Origin: Stagonosporopsis chrysanthemi
Taxonomy: Eukaryota; Ascomycota; Dothideomycetes; Pleosporales; Didymellaceae
Assembly: GCA_022560025.1 (NCBI GenBank)
Contig: JAFISE010000031.1
Location: 62,001 to 126,000 of the forward strand
Length of the DNA stretch: 64,000 nt
Direction of reading: 5' to 3'
The notes under the pieces: generated by a model
What the model was told of the DNA's origin: nothing
The model's database searches: none
What the model saw: only the letters and a program-made list of their open reading frames with translations
Program-made: the position numbers and the translations under genes
Shown here: positions 7,838 through 20,938 of the stretch, one piece after another
Layout: every line of letters begins with the position of its first letter
Position numbering within the stretch: the first letter of the stretch is position 1

Positions 7838-10800
7838 ATGCAAATTGAAATTCTCGAATTCAAGCGACAATCGTCAAGCTTTGTAGTAGTACACATAATC
7901 AATGAGATACCTGGCCCTTATATCATCCAAACCCTGCTGTTATGTGCTCTCAACCGTGTCCACAATCACCGTCCCAACCCTACTCTCCAGCCTCGACTCC
8001 AACTCCACTTCCCAACCCCCTCCACCGTACTTCCAACACCACCACGCACGCAAAACCAAGCAAATTCACGATAATCCCCACTGCGGCTCTCGCGCACGGG
8101 GCCTCGCCCCACCGCAACCCCATCCGGTGCTCTAGTGCCCTCAAGAACAGCGGTGAATGGACATCGCGTCACGTACGAACGGGCGTTCACCGCCGCATGT
8201 CGCCAGCATAGCTCACCTTGCCTTGTCTGGGTAGTCTGGTCTGCCGGACGCGTGCGCGCTTGCTTGCTGGAGCTATGTCGGTCCACCGCTCCATCTTTTA
8301 CGGTATTGTATTGTATTGTATGCGCGGACGTTGGCCGGAGGCTAGGGACTAGCTGGTGGGTTCCTCGCCGGAGGATGTTGCGAAGAGGACAGCAGGGCAG
8401 TGGGACGGGTTGGGGATTGGTGGTTGGGGGTTGGTTTTGGGTGCTGGTGCACGTGTCCGTAGCCGTGTTTGTCCACGTCTGGTTCCGTATGTGGTATGTA
8501 CTGTACATGGCCTTGCCCATACGCGTACGCATACCTACCCCTACACATATCCATGTCCGGATCGTGCGAGCACAGACACCACAACAAACAAACAAACAAA
8601 CGAAGACACACCCCGGCCATCGATCGCAGTCAATCGCCATCGCGATCGCCAACACACACGCCCACGGACACGACGCACGAGCAGCACGGTCTCACTTCCC
8701 GCGTGTTCCTCGCCTACTGTACATGCACAGCTGTGCGTAAGCGACTAAGAGTCTCCACTTGTCTTTTCTCCCTCTGCTGTGTGATGAGATGGTGCGAGAC
8801 AGGTGTCTGTGACGTGGAGCCAGCTGTGGGGACGGCGTGCTGGGATGCAATGCAATGCAAGCGAGTGATTGTATGTACGTGCGTGCGTGCGTGGATATAC
8901 AGCCGCGGAGGAACGGAGCGGAGAGAGCAGATTGGGTGAGGGAGAGTGGGGTGGAGCGGAGGGGAATGAGACGTAGCAAGTGAGTTGGGGTAAAGTGAGA
9001 TATGACAGGCACGGAGAGGACGAGGAGATGTTGGTCTATCGCTTGTAGTGGATTGGAAAGGCGACTCGTGTTTGTGACGAACTGGAGGGTTTGGGCTGGA
9101 CGTCAAGCCAGAGAGCTGGAGGTAGTCTCTTTGTGCGGACTGCGAAGCATGATTGGTGTCGACTTTGATACGGCGAGACATAGCTGAGGTTAGTGAGTAT
9201 TGCGTAGCCAAATAGCTGGAGCCCAATAGTTCGACTTTTGTTTTGCTGGCTGATTGGCATAAATCTTAACCTCATGCTGTCGCTCGCGTGTAGGTGCTGA
9301 GATGAGGTTGCTGGTGGTCTGTATTGGACCCACCTACCTGTACGTATATGTACGATCTATCGATAAGTGACGTGCAATGTACTCCGCGAATCGGTCTTCG
9401 CTCCTGCGCAAGACCCGTGCAACGAGCTGACGCGGGGCAGCTGAAAGCGTTCAGCTGCCAGCTGCAAGGTCAGAATACAGTAAGCGTCAGCGTGTCGGTC
9501 CGCTCCAGCACTCTATATTCGCTTTTGTGGGGCTGATGTATTCTGTCCGAGTTGGAGATTCGGGTCTTATTGTTGACTGCATAGTGTGTCGACAGAAGAA
9601 GTTACGTCGGTGTTGACGTGAGGTAGGGCGCTGGCGAGGCTGACCTAATGTTGGTACATGGTGGGCACCCAAATGTGTTTTGTTGACATAGATATCGCGA
9701 CCGAGTATTTGGCTGATACAGATGCAAAGGGTGGTCGCAGAAGGGAGAGTGTATTGTTGGCCCACGTCAGGGGCGCGTACGAAAACAGGTATTGGATTTC
9801 TTTATCCCGTCCAATTGTGGGTGCGGACGGTTAAATCATTGGTGTCTTAACGTATCACAAACGAGATGAGCCTTTAAAGTAAGGCGCGCGGGTGGTGATA
9901 CATCATGCGCCACGATGTACATGACCGTTGGGTCGGGAGAACAGATGGCTCGAACGACAACTGTCGTGCATTATTGTCCCACGTTACTTACTTTTGCCTT
10001 GCCGCCCAACAAGCAGGAGGCCGCTTCGGATCTCGAGTCTCGAGTCCTGCTCGAGCCTACCCACCTCAGAGGCTGTGTAACTATCGCTGTGGACGCGAGG
10101 GCATTGCCGTTGACGCTTCGGGTGATTCTACCAGGCAGCCCTTGTGTTGGACGCGAGGCGGAGCCTTGCACTCTCAACCAGATCCTGCAGGTGGGTGGCC
10201 AGCTAACAGTCAGGGTGTGCTGTTTGTGTGTACACAGTGTAGGGTGTGACAGCTCAGGTCCGTGGTGGGGCGCGTGGCCCAGTCATCTGTGCACTCTGAG
10301 AAGCCACTGGTGCAAGAGAGCGTGATCTTCATGTGTCGAGACCAGCACACGACGGCAAGCAAGGATGCGAAACAGGTTTACAGGAGAAGGCGTCAACGCG
10401 TGAAAGATCCTCTCCGAACGCGGTTTATGACTTGCACAGGAGATCTGAGTAGGTCGGTCCGGATCCAACGAAGGGCTCGAACGGTGACTGAACCATGTTG
10501 ACCGGAAGTCGGTGCCCGACATGGCTGAATGCAACGGAACGGTTGAGAGGTGGCAGATCCGGGGTTGTGGGCGATGTTGAGCGTTCCCATGTGGTTGCAT
10601 CGGACATCGAGATTGCACTGTCGAAGGAGTCCACCGTTGTCGTACTGCATCTCCGGTCCTTCTCGCAAAGAGTCACGCAAGAAGTATCATGTCCATTATG
10701 CCCGTGCCGAGAATGCTGCGCCGCCCGAATCCAGTTGCAGAGCCCGAGGTGATTTGTGTACATACAGGGCTCGATGAACTGTGCGCGTTCGCGAGTGTCG

Positions 10801-12200
10801 TGACAGTGGACCGGCAATCTATTTAGATGGTCTGTGACGAGGGCCTCACGCGGGAGAAACATTCTGGAAGATGAGCTGCATCTGTAACGACACCAATCAA
10901 ACCCTTAATTCGAATAGTTCACGCAACATTGTGGAATGCACATGTGGCCGACTGCATTGTTGTTTACGCATGGACTTTTAAGATGTTCTCCGGCATCATT
11001 GGGGGGTTCGGCAAGGACTTGATGGTGACAACGACAGCGGAGCGCGGGAAGCCCAGAAGGCGGCGTTACTTGCGCCCGGCAAGGACAGTTCGGCGAGCCT
11101 GGCGAGGTGGACTTGCAAAACTCTGTTCGCCATGCCCAGTGCTTTTCGGGCACTTGGTCTGTTGACGTTGCTCCTGGAGTAACTTTGCCGTTTCCAAGGC
11201 TTTAGGGCATATAGAGTTAGGCATTGAGTTTGCTCTCGTTTCGTCGATCACTCAGCACTGCGAGGTGTTGTAACACGGCAGGTTAGGCTCTCCACTCCCC
11301 GTCTGCCCTGCGTCTTGCCTGAGCGAAGATTTAGCCCAGAATGACGCCGATGACATCGTTCTCCAAGGGTCTCCAACGATCAAACAACTCCGATGATGGT
11401 GGTGCCGCACAGGCTGGGTTGCTCGACGGTCGCGATGAGCATAACAGCGACGGTCTCAATGTCCCATCTCCCCACCACTGAGTCAAGCTCTGGCAGATTC
11501 CACGCCGCTCTCTCACCATTGCTGTTCCGGGATGCCGCGGGTGCGCTAGAAGCACGCCTCGACAGCGAAACCACGTTGACGGTGCCGATAAAGGCTCTTC
11601 GCCAATAGCTGCAGGCGCTAGAGGGTGATGGCCAATGGGGTAAGGCTGCAGATGCTCAGGAACCTGCCTCGAAATGGGCACTAGTGGCTGTCGGTGCCAG
11701 TCAGGAAACGGAAAAGGGGCCGCGTGCGTGACGAAACGTGGTTGCCCCAGCGAAATGACAGCCTCAGCGTGAGCCTGATCATCATGCGCGTGCCTGACAG
11801 AGGCCGATCGCGCGTGGTGAGGCGGCGCGCACAAGAGCCCAGGAGCGCGCATGCAAGGCGGCGAGGGCGCTGGCTGTGCGGTCCTGGCAGTGGCTGGGCG
11901 TGCGGGCAGATGGGCGGCGCCAATCGCGTGCTGCAGGCGAGGCTATGTTTCGTGCGGTGAGCGAGAGTTGCAGGCGTACATAAGACGTGTGCGATGTGCG
12001 TGCTAATGCATATGCTGGAGTGGATAATTATGGACGCATCGGCGACGCGGAGCGTCACGTGCTGACACATAAACTCGAGGGTCGAGGGAATTGCGCAGCG
12101 CAGCCTATGAGCGGCGTGACAATATGGCAAAAGGGGGCGGGCCGCCGCGAAGGGGGCCAATCGCCGCCGGACGCAGCGCCTAGGAGGCATGCGTGCTGCG
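7838..12200. other. Long gene-free stretch
   Basis: About 4.4 kb. Open frames up to ~230 codons exist on both strands over the same bases but have erratic composition, no domains and no supporting splice sites. Short tandem repeats are present: (GTATT)n 8303-8321, (AAAC)4 8586-8601 and a TGCG run near 8880-8892. The 7840-8100 part could be the 3' end of the snoRNA host transcript. Nothing else is identifiable. Confidence 0.5.
8586..8601. repeat. (AAAC)4 microsatellite
   Basis: Four perfect AAAC units in non-coding DNA. Confidence 0.8.
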
Positions 12201-13411
12201 TTCGAGTTGGCTCCCAGAACGCCTTGCCGAAACGAGCACCGAGCGACCCGAGCGCGCCTGCACCTCTGCATCGCGCCTTCCCTTCGAGCCCGAGCCCGTT
12301 GACAGTCAGCCCCCGTCTCCAGACGGTCCTGTCCTCATTTCGCGCGGTTCAATCTGCTGGCCGCCACACTCGACGACTGTGGTGCTGCGAACGTGCAAAA
12401 CACCCCGCCGCCCGCGCCTCGCCATGCTTCTGCACTTCACCGCTCCCCCTGCTCCTGCCGCCACTTGTCAGTGTCTTGCTCGCTAGCTTGTCGCGTCAAT
12501 CCACCCCGTCTGGGCCGTGAAGAACTGGCTGCCAACGCACGCATCTGCGACCGCCTTCACCACAGCAACAGACCGGCTCCTGGCCTTAACCGGGCTTTGC
12601 CTGACTGGGGCTTCGGATCTTCATTATTACGCCTCGCAACGCTCCCCGAGCGCCCCTTCCACCCTAATTTCCCACCCGGCCTAGCTCGACGACTCGTGCA
12701 GAGGCCCATTTTCGCACCCTTCCTGTCTCTCATTAAAAAGAACGGTCCATCAATCACAGCAGCCTGCCGCTGCCGGCGCATTTCTGCTCGTGTTGTCACC
12801 CCCCGTCAATCACGCCTGCCTCGCGTTAGACCGCCTCGTCGTCAACCACCCCGACCGCAACCACTGGACCACGCCATCCTTTCTCGACCATCACTCGTCG
12901 GTCAAATCCACTTCCCTCTAGCCCCCGGTGCTTGGATCAAGCCCAAACCTCCTTGCCTGATCACAAACCCATCCACGCTATGGTCACAAAGTCATACCTG
13001 ATCAAGCTCACTAGAACATCCTGACTAACGGAAGACTACCCGCCTACCGTGGTCCCGGGCTTGTCTCCACTGCCCTTTTCCAACTGTCGTCCCTCATTTC
13101 TTCGACATTCCCGCTCCTGCATCAACCTGGACCCTTACTCCTGCTGCTGTTGCACTTCAAATCCTTTGATACGCACTGGACTCCCCCTCCCCCTCCAGCA
13201 AATATCGACACCAAACCAAAAGACCACCACAGCCACCTATCAATTGAACCCTCTGAATGAGATGAACTAGATCACTTCGATTGATCCCCATCAACAAGTC
13301 CAGGACTCCACCTTGGTGAGCTCACCCTCTGCCTTCCCAAAGGCCACTGTCTAACGCGCAACAGTCCTGTGTATCACACAGAATCGTTGAACGACTCGCA
13401 TCACATTTACA
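12200..13411 (+). promoter_or_regulatory. Promoter and long pyrimidine-rich 5' leader of the Ime2-type kinase gene
   Basis: The plus strand becomes strongly C/T-rich from about 12.2 kb to the kinase start, typical of transcribed fungal leaders. A 5'UTR intron is likely at 13316-13364 (49 nt): donor GTGAGC, branch TCTAAC, acceptor CAACAG. Together with the empty DNA upstream this gives the kinase an unusually large 5' control region, which is plausible for a gene switched on at meiosis or by nutrients. The transcription start is not visible. Confidence 0.5.
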
Positions 13412-15755
13412 ATGCACGCAGAATCACGGGAACTGCCCCATGGGTGGGCCTCCCTTGAAGAGAGGTATGAAGTGATGAAAGAGATTGGCGACGGTAGCTT
13501 CGGCAGTGTTTCACTTGCACGCGTCCGAACTGCTGGCGCTCACATTGCCCGTCGCGGGACACTGGTAAGTGTGATATTACGCGAACAACTCACGTTCATG
13601 CCAAGCTGACGCGTCAAAGGTCGCAATCAAGACCATGAAGAAGACCTTCGACTCTTTCTCGAGCTGTCTGGAACTGCGAGAAGTCATCTTCCTTCGGTCG
13701 CTCCCCCCTCATCCCCACCTGGTACCTGCGCTTGACATCTTCCTGGACCCCTACAGCAGGCGACTTCACATCGCCATGGAGTACATGGACGGCAACCTCT
13801 ACCAGCTGATGAAGGCCAGAGACCACAAGCCGCTAGACAACTCGAGTGTGCAGAGCATTCTTTTCCAGATTCTCGCGGGTCTCGAGCACATCCACGCTCG
13901 CGAGTTCTTCCATCGCGACATCAAACCAGAGAACATCCTCGTTTCGACATCGCAACAGAACGACTCGTCGCACCCTTTCCGACGATACTCCGCTATGATG
14001 ACACCGCCATCAACCCCTCCCGCATACACCATCAAGATTGCCGACTTTGGACTTGCACGAGAGACACATTCGAAGCTTCCTTACACGACATACGTATCGA
14101 CGCGATGGTACCGTGCCCCCGAAGTCCTCCTTCGCGCTGGCGAGTACTCCGCTCCCGTTGACATCTGGGCTGTCGGCGCCATGGCGGTCGAGATCGCAAC
14201 CTTGAAGCCTCTTTTCCCTGGCGGTAACGAAGTTGACCAGGTGTGGAGGGTCTGCGAGATTATGGGTAGCCCGGGCGGCTGGGTCAACAAGCACGGGCAA
14301 CCTGTTGGTGGTGGTGAATGGAAGGACGGTGTACGACTTGCGCAGAAGCTGGGCTTCTCCTTTCCGAAGATGGCACCGCATGCGCTCGACACCATTCTGC
14401 AAACACCACAGTGGCCTGCCAGCCTGGCGAAGTTCGTTACATGGTGCCTTCTGTGGGACCCCAAGAACAGGCCGACATCGACCCAGGCTCTTGCCCACGA
14501 GTACTTTCAGAACGCTGTCGACCCTCTGCGTCTCAAGTCATCATCCTCGCGTCTGCTAGGTCGCAAACAGTCCGATCTGTCTTGCAAAGACTCCCCGGAC
14601 GCCTCTCCCAGCATCACCTCAAAGACCTCTTCGTGGCTCCGTCGCTCGCTCGTCGCCCGCGAAAGCGCTCCAGCCGTACCCCAGCATGTTGCCCCTGTGC
14701 AGCAAATGTCTCCGCGCCCGTCACCACAGCACGCCAACACGAGTGATCCAAATGGATCAACCAAGCAACGCCCCAACCCATCCAAGCGGGCTACTTGGAC
14801 AAACGGAATGCCCAACAATGGCGCTCCCATCCCCATCCTGCCATCGATCAAGCCAGTGTCGCCTATTTCTGCAGAAGTCACCGCGCAGGCAAGCGTACGC
14901 GCTGCTGATAAAGAGAGCAAAGTCAAAATTGGACGCCAGTTGTCGCTCGCGTCGCATGGCAACCACTACGCAGATGCTCACCGTCAGGAAGCAGAAAGAG
15001 CGTTGGAGGGCAAGTCAGGACTGGCGTCGCCGGCCAGCGGCCACAGGGAGAGCTTTTTCTCCCATCTCCGCAAGCGCGCCCGACGCCTGTCAGGACGCTA
15101 CCCAACTCCAATGTCACCCAGTTCAGACGATGTTGAGGCTAACGTGGGCTGTGCACCATGGGCCGGCTCCGCCCGGTCATCGATGGTCGTAGACCAGCCA
15201 CTTGCCGTAGCTGCGCCTGCGAATCCTGACTACTCTGAGTTGGACAAGGCCCTCGAGCACGTGAGGTACACAGTGGAGAACAATGCGGCAAAGCAGCGGG
15301 TCGCATCAAACCCAGTGCTTAAGAGGCACCACTCTGTGCCCCATCATGCCGAGCCCATCTCCAGCAGGACCAGACGTGCAGTACAAAGCAAGTCGAATCC
15401 ATCGAATCCTCCAAACAAGTACGAGACACCCAACGAAGAGGAGGAACTTCTCAGCGAAGTTCTTGCTTCTGCCCACAAGGCCGTGAAGAGCTTGGATAAC
15501 CAGCAGAAGACGCCTCGCCATCACCACTCTCACACTGAGCCAACAGCGTCATACTTGACTCCTTCACCGTCTGCGAATTGCAATAGCGCATTCAACCACA
15601 GTGGCCTTGTCACACACAGCAAGCCTATGAACATCTCAAAGCCGCATCCAATCCACAGCGAAAGTGTCGCGAAATGGCCAACACCGCCGGACGACTCTGA
15701 CTGGGCGAGCAATGTAGCTGCGAGTCTTATGGCGACGCAGTCCCAATACCGGTAA
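13412..15755 (+). CDS. ime2: Ime2/RCK-family serine/threonine protein kinase
   Basis: Two exons, 13412-13564 and 13620-15755, give 762 aa. The 55-nt intron (GTAAGT...AAAG) falls at a codon boundary just before VAIK. The kinase domain is at ~19-330: glycine loop GDGSFGSV (26-33), VAIK Lys55, HRD 149-151, DFG near 193, a TTY activation motif near 207 followed by VSTRWYRAPE. The T-x-Y motif and overall form place it with the CDK/MAPK-related RCK group (yeast Ime2, Ustilago Crk1, animal MAK/ICK). In fungi these act in meiosis, sexual development and nutrient response. A ~20-residue Ser/Pro-rich insert separates the catalytic loop and DFG. The ~430-residue tail is disordered and basic. All catalytic residues are present. 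Confidence 0.93.
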
Positions 15756-18441
15756 CTTGCCGGACACTTTTCGCTTCGTTCTCATCTTCTTCCATCACAT
15801 ACTCAGTGTAATTTACGGCCTACATCTTCATCGCAAGCGTGTGCTTGCACCAGTCATCATTCTCCACGGCTACGACCGCACGACATTGAGCTTCGGTCCC
15901 CGTCTGGAACGGTGCACAATAGGTCAAAAAGCAGCGGCGAGTCTCGCCACTGAACAGCCTCTTACATCTCGCAATACTGCTTCACATCACTATCAGCGAC
16001 ACGACCGCTGTGTATATCATTACAACCTTCTACATCGGACACTATACTTTGGCGGCGTTTTGTTTCATCTGGCGAGGGAATTATCGCACAGGCATGAGAT
16101 GACCGACATCTCCGTTTTGGTTAGGGATAAACCCGGGATCCCGACGCTCACTTCTATACCCCGTTTCATCTGGGCAACATTTTCGTCAAAGATACCTCGC
16201 TAGACCGTTCAGCGCATATTCTCCTTGTCAGCTTCATTTCGTTGTTCCTGGCGGATACCCACTTTGCATTTGGCGATAACATCAACAGCGTCGCCCGCGC
16301 AATCTCCATTTCTGTTTTTTTCTTTTGGTTAGGGCAGAAGTCATGGTGACCCCTGTTTGGACACCCGGTGCACGTGTGGGCTTGTTGTTGTTCATAGATA
16401 GCTAGTTCTGTTGAGCGATCAACTGCATTTCCTTCCCCACTCTCTCCTTGCGTTTCCCGGCAACCATACACTCCATTGCGATAGAACTGGGCGGCGTTTC
16501 CTCTCTCCTTTTTCGCGACTACTTGCCCGAAGAAATTTGGACGTTCCTTGTAATCAGCTAATGCCGCTTCGCGCGACAACACACTACGTTCTCTGGCCAC
16601 CGGCTGGTCCCTGTACAATTTGGAAGTTCCCTTGGAGGCTGGAGAATCTCGGGGTGGATGAACTTGGGTCGATACCACTGCGCTATCTTGTTCACTCGGC
16701 TGGACCGCACGTCAGACCAAATCTCCTATGTAGCATACCAATCAACTTTTGGTGGGACGCATTGCGACACCACCAGCCCAACACGATTTGTCCGCAACCC
16801 AACCCAGATGTTCATATGTACACAGTGACCCAAATGCCTGCTCCACGGTTCACAGGCTGTTCACAAGACGGTCTATGCCACCACCCGAGTCAAGGTAGAG
16901 TACGCGTCCCCCAGCTCGCTTGCCCAACAAGACATAGACACACCCTCCTCTCATCAACAGCCGGACTCCCTCTCCGTGATCTGCCCTACTCGGCCCTGCT
17001 CTGTTCCCTTTTCACCGCCACGTCGACAAAGCGCAACATGGGTTCATGCTGCGCGCCATAGACACATCACAGCGCTAGCATCGACCGGCGTCGGCAGTTT
17101 TGCGTAGCGTGAAGGCACGGGGCACGGATCTATGCGTGGGGAATGCCACGGCTAGGCATCGCTGCTCGGGCGAGGCTGGCGAGAGGGCCTCGCCGTGCTG
17201 TATGCGTGTTTGTAATCATTGCAACGCACCGCGGGAGGCGGGGGAGATCCTTGGAGGGAGGGGGGGGAGGCTCTGCTCGCTGCGCCGGTGCGGATCCGGA
17301 GCTGCGTCGGCGGACCCTGATGCACACGTATGTGTGCTGAGGCGGGGAGGTGCACGGCATGGTATGGCATGGACCGGCCTGGTTGTTGGTGTTGCACAGC
17401 GACGGCGGGGGATGATCGTCGTGTGCAGCGTGCGGCGTGCATGCATGCAGTGTCCCTGCAGGTGATGTCTGCAGCTTTACTACGCCGTCTCAGTGCGTGC
17501 ACCACGCTTGGTGGGTGGGATTGCGAGGCTGAGTTGCGCATGGCTGCTGAGGTGCGGTGACTGGGTACTGTCTCTTCACTTCACTTCACTTCACTTTGCT
17601 TTGCTTCACCTCACGGCACAGCACGCAATCTCCCATGGTCACGTCGGCTCAGACGTACATGTAGTCTGGCTAAGCTTACCTGCCGTCTTGCTCTTAACGG
17701 GCGGCGGGCCGTCGCATGCATGCATGTAGATCAAGGCAGAGCGAGAGGAACACTGGTAGCTGTCATGTCGCTTTGGGCGTAGGGTACCGGAGTTTGGAGG
17801 CTGCAGGTTGTCCAGTCAAGTGCGAGAGACGGCGTATGAGAGATGGGAGGGAGCTAGACTACCCGCTGATGGTCAGCAATCAGCTGGAAGGCGTTTGGCT
17901 GGGCGCTGTGTCGGGGACGGCTGTTGGATGCTTTGGACCAGCAGAGTGAGCGAGGTGTCTACGAAGATGTCTTGGAAGGGGCACTGACTCCTCAATGCGT
18001 CACAGCAGCATGATGACTATGACGACAACCCTCGCCCTCAATTGCGCAGGTCGGAACGAGCAACAGCGGAGACAGGTCGGCGGCGCACGTGAGCGCATGC
18101 AAACGTCGACCCGTTGATTGGCCGGTGTCGAGGGTCGTGTGGCGGAAAAAGGTCAAAAGCCTCGCTCGCGTGTGTGAAATGCGTCCTTATCGATAGGTGC
18201 GCCGTTACGTGAGCGCGAAATAGTTGGGCTTTCTCCGCGCTTCGGCGTGGATGACATATCAACGATTGAGTGTGCGGTTTTACTTTTCCTGCTACATTGC
18301 CGGCCTATCTCTTCATATTGTTACTTGGTTTTTGAAAGCGCCGCCTGTTTTGAAAGAGACTCTACTACCTGCCAAGAACTGCGCCGGTCGCATACTTCGA
18401 ACCCGTTCGCCGCCACCCCTCCCCCGCCAGAGTCTGCGACC
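15756..18441. other. Intergenic region between the kinase and NAR1 genes
   Basis: About 2.7 kb. The first kilobase probably includes the kinase 3'UTR. A 216-codon open frame at 16411-17061 (+) has no domain and an overlapping antisense frame, so I do not call it. GCATGCATG runs occur near 17438 and 17715, and (TTCAC)4 at 17575-17594. The last 200 bases form the NAR1 promoter and leader. Confidence 0.5.
17575..17594. repeat. (TTCAC)4 microsatellite
   Basis: Four perfect TTCAC units followed by degenerate copies, in non-coding DNA. Confidence 0.8.
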
Positions 18442-20371
18442 ATGAGCGCGATTCTCTCCGCCGACGACCTTAATGACTTCATATCGCCTGGTGTCGCGTG
18501 CATAAAGCCGATCGAGACACTGCCGGTGAAGGAGGAAACTAATTCTGTACGGTCGTTCTTTCCAATCGCGCCCGGCGCATACTGACAGCGTCCAGGACCC
18601 GTACGAAGTCACCACCGAAGAGAAAGCTGCCGCCGCCGAGCCACCGCCACCCGCGCAGATATCGCTCACAGACTGCCTTGCTTGCTCGGGATGTGTGACG
18701 AGCGCCGAGGCAGTGCTGGTCCAGCTGCAGTCGCACAACGAGGTCCTGTCCACGCTGGACTCGTACAAATCGCTGGATGCACCCTGGCTGGCACAGAACG
18801 AGACGAATGGAGCCACAAATGGACACGCACACACAAATGGCTGCAACGGTCACCATGCTGAGGGGAAGCTGTTCGTGGCCAGTGTGTCACCGCAGGCGCG
18901 AGCGAGTCTGGCGGCCGTCTTCAATATCAGTGAGGTGGAAGCAGGCAATATGATTACACAGCTCCTGAGCGGGCCGTTTGGAGTGAGAGCTGGGGGGCAT
19001 CAGGGCAGTGGGTTCACATGGGTCATCGACACCAACGTCGTGCGCGAAGCATGTCTGGTCGCGGCCGCAGACGAGGTAGCAACTGCGCTCTCACCAGAGA
19101 CGTCGAAGACGCCCGCGAAGTCTGGGAGCGAGGGCGCCATCGACACCACGCCCAAGGGACCGATCCTGACATCAGCGTGTCCCGGCTGGATATGCTACGC
19201 CGAAAAGACACATCCATACGTGCTCCCACACCTCTCGCGCCTCAAGTCTCCACAGGCCCTCACCGGCACCCTGATCAAGTCCGTCCTCAGCCAGCGCTAT
19301 AACGTCGCGCCCTCGCAGATCTGGCATCTCGCCATCATGCCCTGCTTTGATAAGAAGCTTGAAGCTAGCCGCAGCGAGCTCACCTCCTCTGCCTGGCTGC
19401 CCGCGTCTTCCTCCTCCGACCCCGTCCGCGACGTCGACTGCGTCATCACAGCACGCGAACTGCTCTCCCTCGCCTCCGCGCGCAACATCTCCTTCTCCAC
19501 ACTCCCGCGTACCCCCCTCGCCACACGTACCCCCTTCCCCGACCCCACCCTCGACGCCTTCCTCTTCCCCCCCACCCGCGCCACCCAGCAACAACAGCCC
19601 CGCGATGCCGGCTCTTCAGGCGGCTACCTCCACCACATTCTATCCACCTACCAATCCGCGCACCCGGGCTCCACCATCTCCGTCTCGCGCGGCCGCAATG
19701 CCGACGTCGTCGAGTACACGCTCACCCACGACTCCGAGGTGCTCCTGCGCGCCGCGCGCTTCTACGGGTTCCGCAACATCCAGAACCTGGTGCGCCGCCT
19801 GAAGCCCGCAAAAGCGAGTCGCTTGCCCGGCGGCAAGACGGGCGGCGTGCGGAGACCGCCCGGCGCCAAAGGCGTCGTCGAGACGAAGGACTATGCGTAC
19901 GTGGAGGTCATGGCGTGTCCCGGGGGCTGCACGAATGGCGGCGGCCAGGTGAAGGTCACGGAGGTAGAAGACGTGCGGGCTGTGGAGGCTGGGACGACAT
20001 GCGGAGAGGAGAAGAGCGAGGTAGTCAAGCCCGGGCCGAAGGAGCAGAAGGAGTGGCTGGTGCGCGTGGACGAGGCGTATTTCTCTGCCTCGGAGTCGGA
20101 GAGCGAAGAAGCGAAGAAGGATGCAGAAGGGGACACGCACATGGACGTACACATGAACGGCGCGAACGGCCGCACAGACCTGGACGTCGTCAACGGCATC
20201 GACAGACGGCGCGTCAAGGCCGTGCTGGCGCACTGGTCCGACATGACCGCCGTGGACACGACGAAGCTGCTGTACACGAGCTACCGCAAAGTCGAGAGCG
20301 ACGTGGGCAAGAAGCAGAGCGATATGGAGCGGGTGGCTGGGCTGGCTGTTACTGTTGGCGGGGGGTGGTAG
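18442..20371 (+). CDS. nar1: Cytosolic Fe-S cluster assembly factor NAR1 (iron-only hydrogenase-like)
   Basis: Acts late in cytosolic iron-sulfur assembly (CIA), linking the Nbp35-Cfd1 scaffold to the targeting complex. Two exons, 18442-18546 and 18596-20371, give 626 aa; the 49-nt intron (GTACGG, ACTGAC, CCAG) lies after codon 35. The start MSAILSADDLNDFISPGVACIKP is conserved in fungi. Cys20, Cys62, Cys65 and Cys68 (C-x2-C-x2-C in DCLACSGC) bind the N-terminal Fe4S4 cluster. The H-cluster-like site is present in SACPGW, MPCFDKK and CPGGCTNGGGQ. Low-complexity inserts (NG/H-rich near 110-125; Glu/Asp-rich near the C-terminus) make it slightly longer than average. Stop at 20371, just upstream of simple repeats. 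Confidence 0.97.
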
Positions 20372-20503
20372 ATTCTTCAATACAAGAAGTATAACAAGTA
20401 TAAGCACTACACGAAGTACGAGAAGTACAAGAACAAACACCACCACCACCACCATCCTCCTCTTCTCTGCCCAAGAGCCACTTACTCTGCCAACTTTGCC
20501 AAC

Positions 20504-20534
<31 letters not shown>

Positions 20535-20535
20535 G
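20504..20535. repeat. (ACAG)8 microsatellite
   Basis: Eight perfect tetranucleotide units in the 3' flank of nar1. Confidence 0.95.
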
Positions 20536-20828
20536 CATGTCCTATCAACCCTCCCCCCCTCCCATCCCCACTATCTTGAACTTTCGTTTTAGACCCATGC
20601 GAATGACCCCTTCTATACCCCTCTTAATCCATCAGACCCCTCTCAATCCATCAGACCCCTCTTAACCCCCCCTCCATCTCGCCCCCCACTGGACCCTGCC
20701 TGGACCCCTTGGACCCCTTCTGAACTCCACCCGCCTTGATTGGACCCCTTGGACCCTTAAGGGGGGTCCTACAACCCACACTTTTGCGTGCTTCTTACTC
20801 AAAGGGGGAAGAAAAGGTATGTGGCAAA

Positions 20829-20880
<52 letters not shown>

Positions 20881-20938
20881 AGGGGGGGGGGGGGGGGGGA
20901 AAAAAAAAAAAAAAAAAAAAAAAAAAAANNNNNNNNNN
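20829..20938. other. Homopolymer block and assembly gap (G51, G18, A29, N10)
   Basis: 51 consecutive G, two A, 18 G, 29 A, then 10 N. This is almost certainly a sequencing or gap-filling artefact next to an unresolved repeat. The true sequence and its length are unknown; reading frames across it are meaningless. Confidence 0.9.

Noticed and set aside
7966..8740. Overlapping 200-230-codon frames on both strands
   Set aside because: Both strands are open over the same low-complexity DNA; no domain or splice support.
16411..17061. 216-codon plus-strand frame between the kinase and nar1
   Set aside because: No domain, erratic composition, overlapping antisense frame and likely kinase 3'UTR.
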